Shown here: positions 35,336 through 44,868 of the stretch, piece after piece
How the letters are laid out: each line of letters starts with the position of its first letter
How positions within the stretch are numbered: the first letter of the stretch is position 1
NCBI GenBank assembly: GCA_017307755.1
Contig: JAFKGQ010000003.1
Location: 372,001 to 436,000 of the forward strand
Source of the DNA: Chitinophagaceae bacterium
GTDB lineage: Bacteria; Bacteroidota; Bacteroidia; Chitinophagales; Chitinophagaceae
DNA length: 64,000 bases
Reading direction: 5' to 3'
Notes under the pieces: generated by a model
Told to the model about the DNA's origin: nothing
The model's input: the letters and a program-made list of their open reading frames with translations, nothing else
Databases searched by the model: none
Program-made: the position numbers and the translations under genes

Positions 35336-36091
35336 CTATCTGTCCCGGGGTTCGATGATCCACTCCACTGTACCGTGGGCGAATCGTCTTTCAAATACGT
35401 CCCGGGTGACCAGCTCGCCTGCCGGCGTCACCCCTTTTACCACCGTCTCGAAAATTACCTGGTCCTTTTTAAGCCGGACACGCTGCTCCCGCCGGTACAG
35501 ACGACGATTATATTCTTCCAGCAGGATGCTGGCATTGCCTTTTATAAGTTCCTGATACCGCTGCTCCAGAAAGATACCCAGCTCGCGTGCCAGGACGGGT
35601 GCATCAAAAGTGCGCCCGGTGATCTGTTTGAGGGAAACGGGATTGCGGGCTGTTTCGGGAAATTGGGTTTGGTTGATGTTGATGCCCGTTCCCGCGATGG
35701 CATACACCCATCGATCGCCTTTGAAGGTATTTTCGATCAAGATACCGCCTGCCTTTCTGTCACACCAGTAGAGGTCATTGGGCCATTTGATAGCGGTGTC
35801 GTACGGGCCTGCATAATGGCTGAAAAGGTCATGACAGGCCAGGGCAACGGCGGCACTGAGGGCAAATTGTTGTGTAATAGGCAGATTAGCAGGCTCTAAT
35901 ACAGTACTTACAACGATATTCTCCCCGGGGGTGCTCACCCAGTCTTTACCCCGCTGGCCTTTACCCGCCCATTGATCATATGCGAAGAACATCGTCCCAT
36001 GGGAAGCCGTTCCGGCGTGCGCCTGGGCCATGGCATAGTTGTTGGTGCTATCCACTGACTGTAATTCAATAAAAGAGTGCCCGATAGACAA
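35336..36091 (-). CDS. birA: Biotin-[acetyl-CoA-carboxylase] ligase
   Basis: A BirA catalytic-domain protein without the N-terminal DNA-binding domain. It has LQSVDSTNNYAM, AYDQWAGKGQRGKDW (the biotinyl-AMP loop GRGRRGR-like), IKWPNDLYW and KAGGILIENTF, followed by a C-terminal SH3-like part. It joins biotin to the carboxylase carrier protein. The frame is open up to 36325 but has no ATG near the domain start; TTG at 36091, just before IGHSFIELQSVDST, gives about 251 residues and avoids overlapping rsfS, so I chose it. The start is uncertain by some codons. It cannot repress transcription as E. coli BirA does, because the helix-turn-helix is missing. Confidence 0.88.
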   Translation of the reverse strand: MSIGHSFIELQSVDSTNNYAMAQAHAGTASHGTMFFAYDQWAGKGQRGKDWVSTPGENIVVSTVLEPANLPITQQFALSAAVALACHDLFSHYAGPYDTAIKWPNDLYWCDRKAGGILIENTFKGDRWVYAIAGTGININQTQFPETARNPVSLKQITGRTFDAPVLARELGIFLEQRYQELIKGNASILLEEYNRRLYRREQRVRLKKDQVIFETVVKGVTPAGELVTRDVFERRFAHGTVEWIIEPRDR

Positions 36092-36245
36092 AAGATCACT
36101 ATTTTTACAATGAGCGAAAACGGGTTGCCAAAAGTGCCGGCAGCGATCTGGCAAATTTAAACCCTGGTATTCACAATAATTTGATTTGCCGACATTTAAA
36201 ATATAATTTATCACAAAAACGTTTTGATTATTGGAACAGCTTTCA

Positions 36246-36647
36246 ATGTTAGCTACCCGGAAACGCAACAGTGTAGCCAGATTAACGAGGAATTCGAAAA
36301 TCTTTAAAACTATAATACAGGCCATTCAGGAGAAAAAAGGAGAAAATATTGTTTCCCTTGACTTACGGAAGATACCCGAAGCCGTTGCGGACTTCTTTAT
36401 CGTTTGTGAAGCCGGCAGCAGCACCCAGGTCAAAGCAATTGCGGATCATATAGAAGAATTTACGAAGAACAACTGCGGTGAGCTCCCCTACAAGCACGAG
36501 GGCAAACAGACCTTACAATGGGTACTGATCGATTATGTCAACATCGTAATTCATGTCATGCTGCCGGAAAGCCGACGTTTTTACAAGCTGGAAGATATGT
36601 GGAGCGACGCTCCCCTGGAAGAGCATGCAGAGTCGCAATCCCGTTGA
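36246..36647 (+). CDS. rsfS: Ribosome silencing factor RsfS
   Basis: A 133-residue protein from ATG 36246 (TTG at 36231 would add five residues). The RsfS core is clear: FKTIIQAIQEKKGENIVSLD, VADFFIVCEAGSSTQVKAIA, IEEFTKNNCGELPYKHEG and WVLIDYVNIVIHVMLPESRR followed by FYKLEDMWSDAP. RsfS binds ribosomal protein uL14 and blocks subunit joining in starvation. It is divergent from birA and 120 bases upstream of ftsH on the same strand; the rsfS-ftsH-lutC order is common in this family of bacteria. Confidence 0.93.
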   Translation: MLATRKRNSVARLTRNSKIFKTIIQAIQEKKGENIVSLDLRKIPEAVADFFIVCEAGSSTQVKAIADHIEEFTKNNCGELPYKHEGKQTLQWVLIDYVNIVIHVMLPESRRFYKLEDMWSDAPLEEHAESQSR

Positions 36648-36767
36648 GAAAAGCCCACGATACCGACAATTTAACAGGATATTTTGCCGTTTACAGGTTT
36701 TTTTTTAAACATTTTCATCATATAGGTTTTATATTATAATTAGCAAAAACAACACGGACAAATACAA

Positions 36768-38849
36768 ATGCCACAAGACGATTTGAAACAAAATGATAAA
36801 TCCGGCTTTCCGAGGTTCAGACCCAGGGGAGATGACGACAACGGTTCGAGAAAAGGCCCTAAATTCAGCATATACTGGATCTGGGGGATCATCGCGGCCG
36901 TGCTCATCGGCTTCAACCTGTTCGGGGGACTTTCTCCGGACGCTCATACCACGGAGGAATACGAATTCAGGAAGAACATGCTGGCCAATGGAGACGTAGC
37001 CAAGCTCGATCTTATATCCAACAAACAGGTGGTACGGGTCTATATCAAGAAAGACAGTCTGCAAAAACCTTATTACGGAACGCTGCTGAAGAATAGCTGG
37101 CCGGGCGGTGTCAATAAAGATGGCCCCCAGTTTGAGTTCAAGGTGACGGATGTAAAGGAGTATGAGAAGACGCTGCGGGAATTTTTTGACAAGAACCCCC
37201 AGTTGGAGGTGCCTATCAACTCCAAGTCGGAAGGCGAGTGGTTCGGCCCCTTGCTCAATTTCCTGCTGCCCTTGCTGATCATCGTGCTGATATGGGTGAT
37301 GCTCATGCGCAAGATGGGCGGTCAGGCCGGCAGTGGCGGACCGGGCGGGATCTTCAATATTGGTAAATCAAAGGCTACGCTTTTTGATAAAGGCACGAAG
37401 GTGACCATTACCTTTAACGATGTCGCCGGGCTGGACGAAGCCAAGGTGGAGGTGATGGAGATCGTCGACTTCTTAAAGAATCCCAAGAAATATACAGCCC
37501 TGGGTGGCAAGATACCAAAAGGCGCATTGCTAGTGGGCCCTCCCGGAACGGGTAAGACCCTGCTCGCAAAGGCTATGGCCGGAGAAGCGCAGGTGCCTTT
37601 TTTCTCCATGAGTGGAAGTGATTTCGTCGAATTATTCGTGGGTGTAGGTGCCAGCCGAGTAAGGGACCTGTTCAAACAAGCCCGCGAGAAAGCGCCGTGC
37701 GTAATTTTTATCGACGAAATTGACGCTATTGGTCGTGCTCGTGGTAAGAATGCTATTATGAGCAATGACGAAAGGGAAAGCACCCTCAATCAGCTACTCG
37801 TGGAAATGGATGGTTTTGGTGGAGACAGCGGGATCATCGTCCTGGCGGCTACCAACCGTCCCGACGTACTGGACAGCGCATTGCTGCGTCCGGGTCGCTT
37901 CGATAGACAAATATCCATCGACAAGCCCGATCTGAAGGGCCGTGAAGCCATCTTTAAGGTTCATCTCAAGCCTATCAAGATATCCAGCAAGCTGGATATT
38001 CATAAACTGGCCGAACAAACGCCCGGCTTTGCGGGGGCCGATATCGCCAATGTTTGTAATGAAGCAGCCCTGATCGCCGCCCGTAAAGGGAAAGAAACGG
38101 TGGAAATGGAGGATTTCCAGGATGCCGTAGACAGGGTCATCGGAGGATTGGAAAAGAAGAACAAGATCATTTCTCCCGATGAGAAGCGGATCATTGCTTA
38201 TCATGAGGCCGGCCACGCCATCTGCGGCTGGTACCTGGAACACGCTTACCCTCTGTTGAAGGTGACCATCGTTCCAAGAGGAGTGGCGGCACTGGGTTAT
38301 GCACAGTACACGCCAAAAGAACAATACCTGTATAACACCGACCAATTGTTTGACCAGATCTGTATGACGCTGGGCGGCCGGGCCAGCGAGGAGCTGAATT
38401 TTGGAAAAATATCCACAGGCGCTCAAAACGACCTGCAACAGATAACCAAGATCGCTTACTCCATGGTGACGGTGTATGGTATGAATGACAGAGTGGGGAA
38501 TGTCAGCTTCTATGATCCTCAACAGGAGAACTCTTTCACCAAACCTTATTCGGAAGAGACATCCCGTCTGATAGACGAAGAAGTACGCAAGCTGATAGAC
38601 AAGGCATATGATGCTACCAAGGACCTGCTCACCCGTAAAGAGAGAGAGGTGAAAATTCTGGCAGAAGCGCTCCTGGACAAGGAAGTGCTGTTCCAGAGCG
38701 ATGTGGAAGCGCTCATTGGCAAACGCCCCTTTGAGGAAAAGCGGTTGTTGGATGTCGATGACCATTCCCGTGAAGGTCTGCAGCCGGGTGATAGCAATGG
38801 GGTGCCTTCGGCAGTAGTGGCCCCTCCGACAGCGGAAGAAGTTAAATAA
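36768..38849 (+). CDS. ftsH: ATP-dependent zinc metalloprotease FtsH
   Basis: A 693-residue membrane AAA+ protease. Two membrane helices lie at about 35-52 and 160-182 around a periplasmic domain. The AAA domain has Walker A GPPGTGKT at 257-264, Walker [13 protein letters not shown] and the second region of homology [20 protein letters not shown]. The M41 protease domain has HEAGH at 479-483. It degrades membrane and short-lived cytosolic proteins as a hexamer. The 119-base gap before it contains a near-match -7 box (TAGGTTTT around 36723). It is followed 13 bases later by the LutC-like gene. Confidence 0.97.
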   Translation: MPQDDLKQNDKSGFPRFRPRGDDDNGSRKGPKFSIYWIWGIIAAVLIGFNLFGGLSPDAHTTEEYEFRKNMLANGDVAKLDLISNKQVVRVYIKKDSLQKPYYGTLLKNSWPGGVNKDGPQFEFKVTDVKEYEKTLREFFDKNPQLEVPINSKSEGEWFGPLLNFLLPLLIIVLIWVMLMRKMGGQAGSGGPGGIFNIGKSKATLFDKGTKVTITFNDVAGLDEAKVEVMEIVDFLKNPKKYTALGGKIPKGALLVGPPGTGKTLLAKAMAGEAQVPFFSMSGSDFVELFVGVGASRVRDLFKQAREKAPCVIFIDEIDAIGRARGKNAIMSNDERESTLNQLLVEMDGFGGDSGIIVLAATNRPDVLDSALLRPGRFDRQISIDKPDLKGREAIFKVHLKPIKISSKLDIHKLAEQTPGFAGADIANVCNEAALIAARKGKETVEMEDFQDAVDRVIGGLEKKNKIISPDEKRIIAYHEAGHAICGWYLEHAYPLLKVTIVPRGVAALGYAQYTPKEQYLYNTDQLFDQICMTLGGRASEELNFGKISTGAQNDLQQITKIAYSMVTVYGMNDRVGNVSFYDPQQENSFTKPYSEETSRLIDEEVRKLIDKAYDATKDLLTRKEREVKILAEALLDKEVLFQSDVEALIGKRPFEEKRLLDVDDHSREGLQPGDSNGVPSAVVAPPTAEEVK

Positions 38850-38862
38850 ACAGCGTTGCGAT

Positions 38863-39501
38863 ATGAAAGTGTCCTCCGCGAAGGAAAATATTCTTAAAAA
38901 GATAAGACAGGCGTTGAGTCAATCAACGCCTATTCCTTTTCCGCAAAGTGAAGGCAACCACTCTGTCTTTCAGCCGGCGACCCAGGATCCGGAGATCGAA
39001 TTTGCCGAACAATTCACCAAACTGCAGGGGAAATTCCTCTTCTGTATGGACCACCGTGAACTGGCCGGTCAATTGAAAGCTCTGGCAACGCACAATAACT
39101 GGAAGAAATTATATTGCCGCGAAGACAAACTGAAGACGCTGTTGAAAGATAATTCCTTCGACGGTTTTTCCACCGTGGAGCTGAAGGATTGTGATGCGGC
39201 CGTCACCACCTGTGAGTTGCTGGTGGCAAGGACCGGCAGCATCGTCATGAGCGCTGCGCAGGACAGCGGGCGTACCGTCAGCGTGTATGCCCCGGTGCAT
39301 ATCTGTATCGCCTACACCGACCAGTTGGTATACGACATCAGGGACGGGCTGACAGCGCTGAAGGAAAAATACCAGGGACAGCTGCCTTCCCTGATCACAT
39401 TTGCCACAGGACCCAGCAGAACAGCGGATATAGAAAAGACGCTCGTTGTCGGCGTCCATGGCCCCAAAGAAGTTTACCTGTTTTTGATAGATGGACATTA
39501 A
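38863..39501 (+). CDS. LUD-domain protein (LutC/YkgG family)
   Basis: A 212-residue LUD-domain protein. It opens with SAKENILKKIRQALSQ, typical for LutC, and has KDCDAAVTTCELLVARTGSI, VYAPVHICIAYTDQLVYDI and the C-terminal LITFATGPSRTADIEKTLVV-GVHGPKEVYLFLID. LutC works with the iron-sulfur proteins LutA and LutB in L-lactate oxidation, but neither is adjacent. In this phylum a lone LUD gene next to ftsH is often seen. The substrate role is therefore uncertain. It overlaps lpxH by 11 bases. Confidence 0.85.
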   Translation: MKVSSAKENILKKIRQALSQSTPIPFPQSEGNHSVFQPATQDPEIEFAEQFTKLQGKFLFCMDHRELAGQLKALATHNNWKKLYCREDKLKTLLKDNSFDGFSTVELKDCDAAVTTCELLVARTGSIVMSAAQDSGRTVSVYAPVHICIAYTDQLVYDIRDGLTALKEKYQGQLPSLITFATGPSRTADIEKTLVVGVHGPKEVYLFLIDGH

Positions 39502-40285
39502 CATGGATATCCCACCCGGAAAAAAGATTTATTTTCTCTCCGATTTTCACCTGGGCGCTCCCGACCATGCCACCAGCCTGGTAAGGGAAAAACATATCGT
39601 CAGTTTCCTCGAATCCATCCGGGGAGATGCCGCAGCTATCTTTATTGTAGGGGACCTCTTTGACTTCTGGTATGAATACCGTACTGTCGTGCCAAAGGGA
39701 TACACCCGTATACTGGGGAAAATGGCGGAGATCACCGACTCGGGTATCCCGATGTATTTTTTTGTCGGCAACCATGATATGTGGATGAGCGGTTATTTCG
39801 AACAGGAACTGAACATCCCGGTGTACCATGAACCGAAGACATTCGAGTTCAACGGACGAAAGTTTTACATTGGACATGGAGACGGGCTCGGGCCGGGGGA
39901 TCATGGATATAAGTTTATGAAAAAGATCTTCCGCAATCGCGTCTGTCAATGGCTGTTCGGCATCCTGCCCCCGGCTGTCGGGGTGGGGCTGGCTAATTGG
40001 GCCAGCCGCCGCAGCAGGGCGGTCACAGGGCAGAGCGACGAGCGATTCCTGGGTGAAGAAGGCGAATGGCTGATCATTTATTGCAAGGAAGTATTGAGAA
40101 AAGAACATTTCGATTACTTTATTTTCGGGCATCGGCATTTACCCATCGATTTTACGCTGGGCGACAGCCGTTATATCAACCTGGGCGATTGGATCAGGTA
40201 CAACACTTATGCGGTATTCGACGGACAGCGGCTATCCCTGCTGGCGCAATCGCCGCAGATGGATCAAAAGATCATTCGAAAATGA
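39491..40285 (+). CDS. lpxH: UDP-2,3-diacylglucosamine diphosphatase (LpxH-like)
   Basis: A 264-residue calcineurin-like phosphoesterase. The metal motifs are SDFHLGAPD (about 18-26), GDLFDFWYEYR, GNHDMWM, GHGDGLGPGDHGYKFMKK and GHRHLPIDF. They match LpxH, which hydrolyses UDP-2,3-diacylglucosamine to lipid X in lipid A synthesis at the inner membrane. ATG 39503 is an alternative start that removes the overlap with the upstream gene. Its stop overlaps the next start by four bases (ATGA). Confidence 0.85.
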   Translation: MDINMDIPPGKKIYFLSDFHLGAPDHATSLVREKHIVSFLESIRGDAAAIFIVGDLFDFWYEYRTVVPKGYTRILGKMAEITDSGIPMYFFVGNHDMWMSGYFEQELNIPVYHEPKTFEFNGRKFYIGHGDGLGPGDHGYKFMKKIFRNRVCQWLFGILPPAVGVGLANWASRRSRAVTGQSDERFLGEEGEWLIIYCKEVLRKEHFDYFIFGHRHLPIDFTLGDSRYINLGDWIRYNTYAVFDGQRLSLLAQSPQMDQKIIRK

Positions 40286-41094
40286 GGATATCCTACCTAT
40301 TTGTCATCGGCGTGCTGCTCATGCAGGGTGTATCGGCCCAACGGGCTTCCGATTTTACACTGAGCAAGACCCTCCGGGGTGAGTTCACCAGCTTTACAGT
40401 GGACAACCTGGGAAATATCTATGTTTTGAATAAAGTGGGTCAGCTAAAAAAATTAAGCCCTAATGGGGACTCCCTCGCTGTATTTAATGATGTCCGCCGT
40501 TTTGGGAAGGTGTCTTTTGTAGATGTCACCAATCCCCTGAAAATAGTGGTATACTACCGGGAGTTTACCATGATCATCGAACTGGACAGGTTCCTAAATA
40601 TCGTCAACACCATTGACCTGAGAAAGCTGAATATACTCCAGGCCAAGGCGGTAGGACTTGGCTACGACAATAATGTGTGGGTATATGACGAACTGGACGC
40701 CAAACTGAAGAGGATCGGAGATGACGGGTCCCTGGTGGATCAGACGACAGATTTCCGGCTACTTTTCGACTCAGCACCCGACCCTTCCGTCCTGCGCGAC
40801 CAGGGAGGATATGTCTATCTCTACGACACTGCAAAGGGCGTCTATATCTTTGATCATTATGGGGCTTTAAAAAACCATCTTGCTCTGCCCGGCTGGAAGG
40901 ACTTCGATGTACTGGATAAAAACATGCTCGGCAGGGATGCCCATTCTTTTTTTCGTTATCAGCAAGGGACGCTGGACATGCAGGAAGAACCTATCCCCGC
41001 TTATGCGCTCGACGCACAGCAGGTGAGGATCACGCCGTCGGCTATCTATGTCCTGAAGAAGACAGGGCTGGAAGTGTATACCCGCCAGTTGTAA
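40282..41094 (+). CDS. Secreted protein with propeller-like repeats, function unknown
   Basis: A 270-residue protein. The start at 40282 gives a signal peptide (MRISYLFVIGVLLMQGVSAQ); the longer in-frame start at 40066 would read inside lpxH. The mature part has repeated short beta blocks such as FTVDNLGNIYVLNKVGQLKK, AVGLGYDNNVWVYDELDAKL and VYLYDTAKGVYIFDHYG, spaced like blades of an NHL or six-bladed propeller. It probably resides in the periplasm. It is translationally coupled to lpxH. I can give no specific function. Confidence 0.75.
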   Translation: MRISYLFVIGVLLMQGVSAQRASDFTLSKTLRGEFTSFTVDNLGNIYVLNKVGQLKKLSPNGDSLAVFNDVRRFGKVSFVDVTNPLKIVVYYREFTMIIELDRFLNIVNTIDLRKLNILQAKAVGLGYDNNVWVYDELDAKLKRIGDDGSLVDQTTDFRLLFDSAPDPSVLRDQGGYVYLYDTAKGVYIFDHYGALKNHLALPGWKDFDVLDKNMLGRDAHSFFRYQQGTLDMQEEPIPAYALDAQQVRITPSAIYVLKKTGLEVYTRQL

Positions 41095-41104
41095 TCCATT
41101 TTAG

Positions 41105-41112
41105 TACCTTTG
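41105..41112 (+). promoter_or_regulatory. Promoter -7 box of the MscS-like gene
   Basis: TACCTTTG matches TAnnTTTG and ends three bases before the ATG at 41116. No clear TTTG sits at the right distance upstream. It is the same box-to-ATG layout as at 33063 and 46374. Confidence 0.4.
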
Positions 41113-41115
41113 GGC

Positions 41116-42237
41116 ATGCACAATTTTTGGAACCAGATAGTCCTTGGCAATCCTCTTCGCTCCTATATTATTGTCGCCTGTACCATTCTGTTCGTCATTC
41201 TCCTCAAACGCTTTATCTCGCGTCTGATCGCCCGGGTGATGTTCCGACTCATCCGCCGGATGGGGTCGGGGCTGGACAAGTCGGCATTCATGGACCTGGT
41301 GGTAGGACCTATCGGCGACTTCCTGGTGGTGTTCGTATCAGTGTCTTCCATCGAAAAACTCCATCTTCCTCCGGATCTTGACTTTGACATTTACGAGGTT
41401 AAATTCAAGACGATCATCCAGTCCATCGCCGTTATTATCATCGTCGTCAGCTTTATCCGGCTGTTGTTGCGTCTGGTGGATTTTATTGCCCTGGTATTGC
41501 GTAATAAGTCGGGGGGCAGCAGGGGCCTCAGGGATATGCAGATGATCGTGTTCCTTCGGGATTTCCTCAAGGCGATCATCGGCATTATCGGAGCGTTGAT
41601 GATCCTTGACTCGGCCTTCAAAGTGGACGTGTCAAAGATCCTGGCCTCTCTGGGCTTGGCCGGCGCTGCGGTAGCCCTGGCAGCAAAAGAAAGCATCGAG
41701 AACCTTATCGCCAGTTTTATCATTTTCTTTGACAAACCTTTTACGGCCGGGGATGTACTAAAGGTGAACAATATTTCCGGCACTGTTGAAAGGATAGGAT
41801 TACGCAGTACGCGGATCAGGACGGACCAGAAGACCTACGTCACGGTGCCCAACAAACAGATGGTGGACAGCATCGTGGACAATCTCTCGCTTCGCACGCA
41901 ACGGAAGGGAGAGCTGAGACTATCGATTGGTCTTTCCACCCCCTCTGACCAACTGGACAAGCTGATAGAAGGACTGAAACAGATATTAAAGAAGGACACG
42001 GTGGAGGCAAGCACCGCCTTTTTGAATGATATTACATCCACTTCCTTTCTTATAAATGTGGATTATTTTACGGCCCCCATTACCCAGGATGAGTTCAATG
42101 CTGTCAAACAGACTATCAACCTGGACACGCTGCGTTTGCTGGAGACATTAAAGATCGATGTTGCGGGAGCCAGCACAGACATACGGGTCAGCGGGCTTAA
42201 TACCGCACCCGTCAATCCTGGTCCTGCAGGAGCCTGA
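41116..42237 (+). CDS. Small-conductance mechanosensitive channel (MscS family)
   Basis: A 373-residue inner-membrane protein; ATG 41116 is preferred to a TTG two codons earlier. About four membrane helices precede the pore helix GLAGAAVALAAKESIENLIA, the Gly/Ala-rich TM3 signature of MscS, which runs into SFIIFFDKPFTAGDVLKVNN and the beta domain (GTVERIGLRSTRIRTDQKTY, VTVPNKQMVDSIVDNLS). It opens under membrane tension to release solutes. The C-terminus overlaps the convergent thioredoxin-like gene by 26 bases. Confidence 0.93.
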   Translation: MHNFWNQIVLGNPLRSYIIVACTILFVILLKRFISRLIARVMFRLIRRMGSGLDKSAFMDLVVGPIGDFLVVFVSVSSIEKLHLPPDLDFDIYEVKFKTIIQSIAVIIIVVSFIRLLLRLVDFIALVLRNKSGGSRGLRDMQMIVFLRDFLKAIIGIIGALMILDSAFKVDVSKILASLGLAGAAVALAAKESIENLIASFIIFFDKPFTAGDVLKVNNISGTVERIGLRSTRIRTDQKTYVTVPNKQMVDSIVDNLSLRTQRKGELRLSIGLSTPSDQLDKLIEGLKQILKKDTVEASTAFLNDITSTSFLINVDYFTAPITQDEFNAVKQTINLDTLRLLETLKIDVAGASTDIRVSGLNTAPVNPGPAGA

Positions 42238-42724
42238 CGAGGTCTTTTTCCCATGCGCTATTTCTGGAAGCCGGGGAGATCCTGCCCAGCTCCCTGTCAT
42301 TCTTTAGAACGATAAAGGTGGGGACGGTTGTGATATGCATATCTTCTGCAAGATGACGAACGGCCTTCTTCGATGGGTCCACACCTATCAGCGTCACCTG
42401 GTCCGGCCGGACGGCTGCGGCATCCATCAGGGCAAAAAAGCGGGGAAGGATATATTGAGCTTCTTCGCACCAGGTGCCGGTGAAAACAAGGAATTGCACC
42501 TGTGGGGCTTTTGCACGGATGATGGCCGCCTGGGCTTCATCAGGCGAATAGGCACGGCGGTTCTGATTGAACCAGGAAAAAGCCGTATCCTTTTCCAGCA
42601 TGTCCCGGCTGATAAGCCCTTTCAGAATCTTATGAGTGCCGTCCGTGGAGACGGTGTATTCGGATTCCGCCCGGGTGAGGATGCCCAGACCGATGATGAT
42701 CGCGATGAGTAGAAGATGCTTCAT
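42212..42724 (-). CDS. Exported thioredoxin-like protein with a single active-site cysteine
   Basis: A 170-residue protein with an N-terminal signal or anchor (MKHLLLIAIIIGLGILTRA). The thioredoxin core is visible: VQFLVFTGTWCEEAQYILPR, LIGVDPSKKAVRHLAEDM and the cis-Pro loop ITTVPTFIVLKND. The CxxC motif reads CEEA, so only the first Cys remains, which rules out normal dithiol redox and suggests a monothiol, structural or binding role in the periplasm. It overlaps the convergent MscS-like gene tail to tail. Confidence 0.82.
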   Translation of the reverse strand: MKHLLLIAIIIGLGILTRAESEYTVSTDGTHKILKGLISRDMLEKDTAFSWFNQNRRAYSPDEAQAAIIRAKAPQVQFLVFTGTWCEEAQYILPRFFALMDAAAVRPDQVTLIGVDPSKKAVRHLAEDMHITTVPTFIVLKNDRELGRISPASRNSAWEKDLVRLLQDQD

Positions 42725-42735
42725 ATAATTAAGGT

Positions 42736-43686
42736 TTACAACTGTGCCTTCAGTTCGAGCAGGAAGGCCTTGATCTGCTGCAGCCGTTGAATGGCTTCAA
42801 ACCGTTGGTCGGCTGTCTTATTTTTACGAAGGAACTCCTTGGCCCCTTCGATGGTATATTTCCGTTGTCGCAACAAATGATAGATCAGATGGAGATTTTT
42901 GATATCTATAGGCCGGAAATAGCGGTCACCCTTCTTATTCTTGCGAGGCTGGAGGATGCTGAACTCGGTTTCCCAAAAACGGAGCAGGGATTGATTGACA
43001 TGGAACATTTCAGCCACTTCTCCCATGGTATAATACTGTTTGCTGAACAGGATCTCGTCCTCGGGAATATTGATCAGACTGGCTTCCGCCGCCACTTCTT
43101 TCAGGGATTTGCGTCCTCTTTTGGATTTGGGCTTTTCGACAGGGGCCGGAGCCGGCTTTTCAGCTGGGGCTGACCGGCGTGCCGGGGCGGTTCTTTGGAC
43201 GGGGGCTGGTTTTGCCCTTGGCCGGGGATCTGGTTCCTGCAGCGATTCCGGCAAAGGTTCCAGTAATGGTTCCGGCAACGGGGCGTGCTGCGGCTCCGGT
43301 TTCAGACTTTGCAGAGGACCCGGCTCTGGCAAAGGTTCAGACAGTTGGGGGGCTTCCGACATCGGCAGGGGCTTTGCTGCCGGCAGGAGCTCCATCTGGA
43401 TGAACATCGGTTCCACCGGGGAGGAAGGGGGCGGTTCGGGCGCGGGTATTTCTTTTGCAGGGATGACCAGGGCCTCCGTGGCCGGGAGCAGGGGCTCCAC
43501 CTTTTTTAGTGATTTCAGGCGTACGACCACTCCTGCCCTGCGTCCTTCTTCATGAACAGCCTGTTCTTCTTCCGCCGACAAGCCCAGAACATTCCCATTA
43601 TGGGCAACAATGGTTTCCTGTGGAGGAGCCTGTGGTTCCGCCTCCATGGGAAAATTAAACGCCATTTGGGAAAATTCCTTCTTCAT
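42736..43686 (-). CDS. MerR-family regulator with long Pro/Glu-rich N-terminal extension
   Basis: A 316-residue protein. The last about 110 residues form a MerR helix-turn-helix and following helix: KQYYTMGEVAEMFHVNQSLL, RFWETEFSILQPRKNKKGDR, YFRPIDIKNLHLIYHLLRQR. The first about 200 residues are low complexity, rich in Pro, Glu and Ala (EPLPEPGPLQ, LPEPLLEPLPESLQEPDPRP), with a basic patch before the DNA-binding domain (KPKSKRGRKS). Chitinophagaceae MerR proteins near M23 genes are usually much shorter, so the linker is notable. No effector domain is visible. It lies 81 bases downstream of the M23 gene on the same strand. Confidence 0.83.
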   Translation of the reverse strand: MKKEFSQMAFNFPMEAEPQAPPQETIVAHNGNVLGLSAEEEQAVHEEGRRAGVVVRLKSLKKVEPLLPATEALVIPAKEIPAPEPPPSSPVEPMFIQMELLPAAKPLPMSEAPQLSEPLPEPGPLQSLKPEPQHAPLPEPLLEPLPESLQEPDPRPRAKPAPVQRTAPARRSAPAEKPAPAPVEKPKSKRGRKSLKEVAAEASLINIPEDEILFSKQYYTMGEVAEMFHVNQSLLRFWETEFSILQPRKNKKGDRYFRPIDIKNLHLIYHLLRQRKYTIEGAKEFLRKNKTADQRFEAIQRLQQIKAFLLELKAQL

Positions 43687-43767
43687 TGGAGATTACTCAG
43701 TCAAAAATCGTTCCGGTCAACGGACCCTGGGCCGTTTTGGCCGTTCTGCTCGTGAAGATACGCAGGA

Positions 43768-44739
43768 TTAGTCAAAACTTTGATTGCTGGACGCGGCTAA
43801 CTTCAACAGCCGGTCATATTGTTCCGGGGTGATATCGTTGTAGAAATAGTACACCGGATCCACGGGGTCGCCATTGCGGTGTACCTCGTAATGACAATGT
43901 GGTCCTGTACTTTTCCCGGTGCTGCCTACCCAGCCGATGATTTCCCCGCGTTTGACCTTTTCGCCGGGCTTTACTTTTACCCGGAACATATGGCCATAAA
44001 GGGTCCCATAGCCATAACCATGGTTGATGACGACGTGATTTCCATAGCCATTGCCCGTGTTGCCGGCTACCTCCACGGTACCATTGGCCGTGGCATAGAT
44101 GGGCGTACCCTGGGGAGCGGCGAAATCAAGACCGGCGTGGAACTTGGTCGTTTTATAAACGGGGTCGATACGATAACCGAAGCCGGACGCTATACGGTTG
44201 AGATCCTTGTTGCTCACTGGTTGAATAGCCGGGGTGCAGGCCAGCAGCTGCTCCTTGTTTTTGATAAAACCATCTATCTGGGTATAGGATTTTGTCTGGT
44301 TGATCATACGGGCGCTGAGCCTGTTAAGAGTGGTGGCCACGGAGATATACAGGTTTTCCTGGTCCATGCCCTGCACCAGTCTGATCTCCTGCTCCTGCTC
44401 CGCTGCTTTGGCCCGGGCGCTGTCAGGAATGGGGGCGGCCTCAAAAATGGCCCGATATACATTATTATCCCGTTTTTCCAGCTCTGCCATCTGTCCCTGC
44501 AGCTTTTGCACCTTTTCATTCAGGCTATAATAGTTATCCTGAAGGGCTTCATTACGCTGCATCAGTCTTTTTTCGTTGGCAGAAGGGAAATATTTATAGG
44601 CTAAAGACACCAATATCAAGGCCGTAACAACGGCCGCCGACATAAATCCCAGCACGCGAAGCAAGGTTACCCGCAGGGGCGTCTCCAGTTTCTCGTACCG
44701 GAGGGTATTGGTATTATAGTAGTACTTGATCTTCTTCAT
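43768..44739 (-). CDS. Membrane-anchored M23 metallopeptidase with coiled coil
   Basis: A 323-residue protein. A cytoplasmic basic N-terminus is followed by a membrane helix (about 27-48), then a coiled coil (about 60-100, NEALQDNYYSLNEKVQKLQG and onward). The C-terminal M23 domain has KFHAGLDFAAPQGTPIYA, HVVINHGYGYGTLYGHM and GPHCHYEVHRNGDPVDP, all zinc-site motifs intact. The layout matches membrane-bound LytM-type endopeptidases or activators acting on peptidoglycan in the periplasm. A promoter box lies 93 bases upstream at 44832-44839. Confidence 0.9.
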   Translation of the reverse strand: MKKIKYYYNTNTLRYEKLETPLRVTLLRVLGFMSAAVVTALILVSLAYKYFPSANEKRLMQRNEALQDNYYSLNEKVQKLQGQMAELEKRDNNVYRAIFEAAPIPDSARAKAAEQEQEIRLVQGMDQENLYISVATTLNRLSARMINQTKSYTQIDGFIKNKEQLLACTPAIQPVSNKDLNRIASGFGYRIDPVYKTTKFHAGLDFAAPQGTPIYATANGTVEVAGNTGNGYGNHVVINHGYGYGTLYGHMFRVKVKPGEKVKRGEIIGWVGSTGKSTGPHCHYEVHRNGDPVDPVYYFYNDITPEQYDRLLKLAASSNQSFD

Positions 44740-44831
44740 CCGCGAACAATGGTATCATAGGTGGGATAGGACAACGATAAAACAGCTTGATTTAGTGTAC
44801 CTTTACATAGTTTCTGCTTTAACAAAGCGTA

Positions 44832-44839
44832 CAAATATA
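44832..44839 (-). promoter_or_regulatory. Promoter -7 box upstream of the membrane M23 peptidase gene
   Basis: On the minus strand TATATTTG matches TAnnTTTG exactly, with a TTTG 22 bases further upstream. The leader to the ATG at 44739 would be about 90 bases. Confidence 0.5.
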
Positions 44840-44868
44840 AATGGGGAAAGCCAAAAAAGATCAAAAGA

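Noticed and set aside
36092..36325. Longer birA reading frame up to 36325
   Set aside because: The extra 78 residues are not biotin-ligase-like and would overlap the divergent rsfS start; the domain begins right after TTG 36091.
40066..40281. Longer start for the propeller-like protein
   Set aside because: It reads in the wrong frame inside lpxH, while the ATG at 40282 gives a clean signal peptide.
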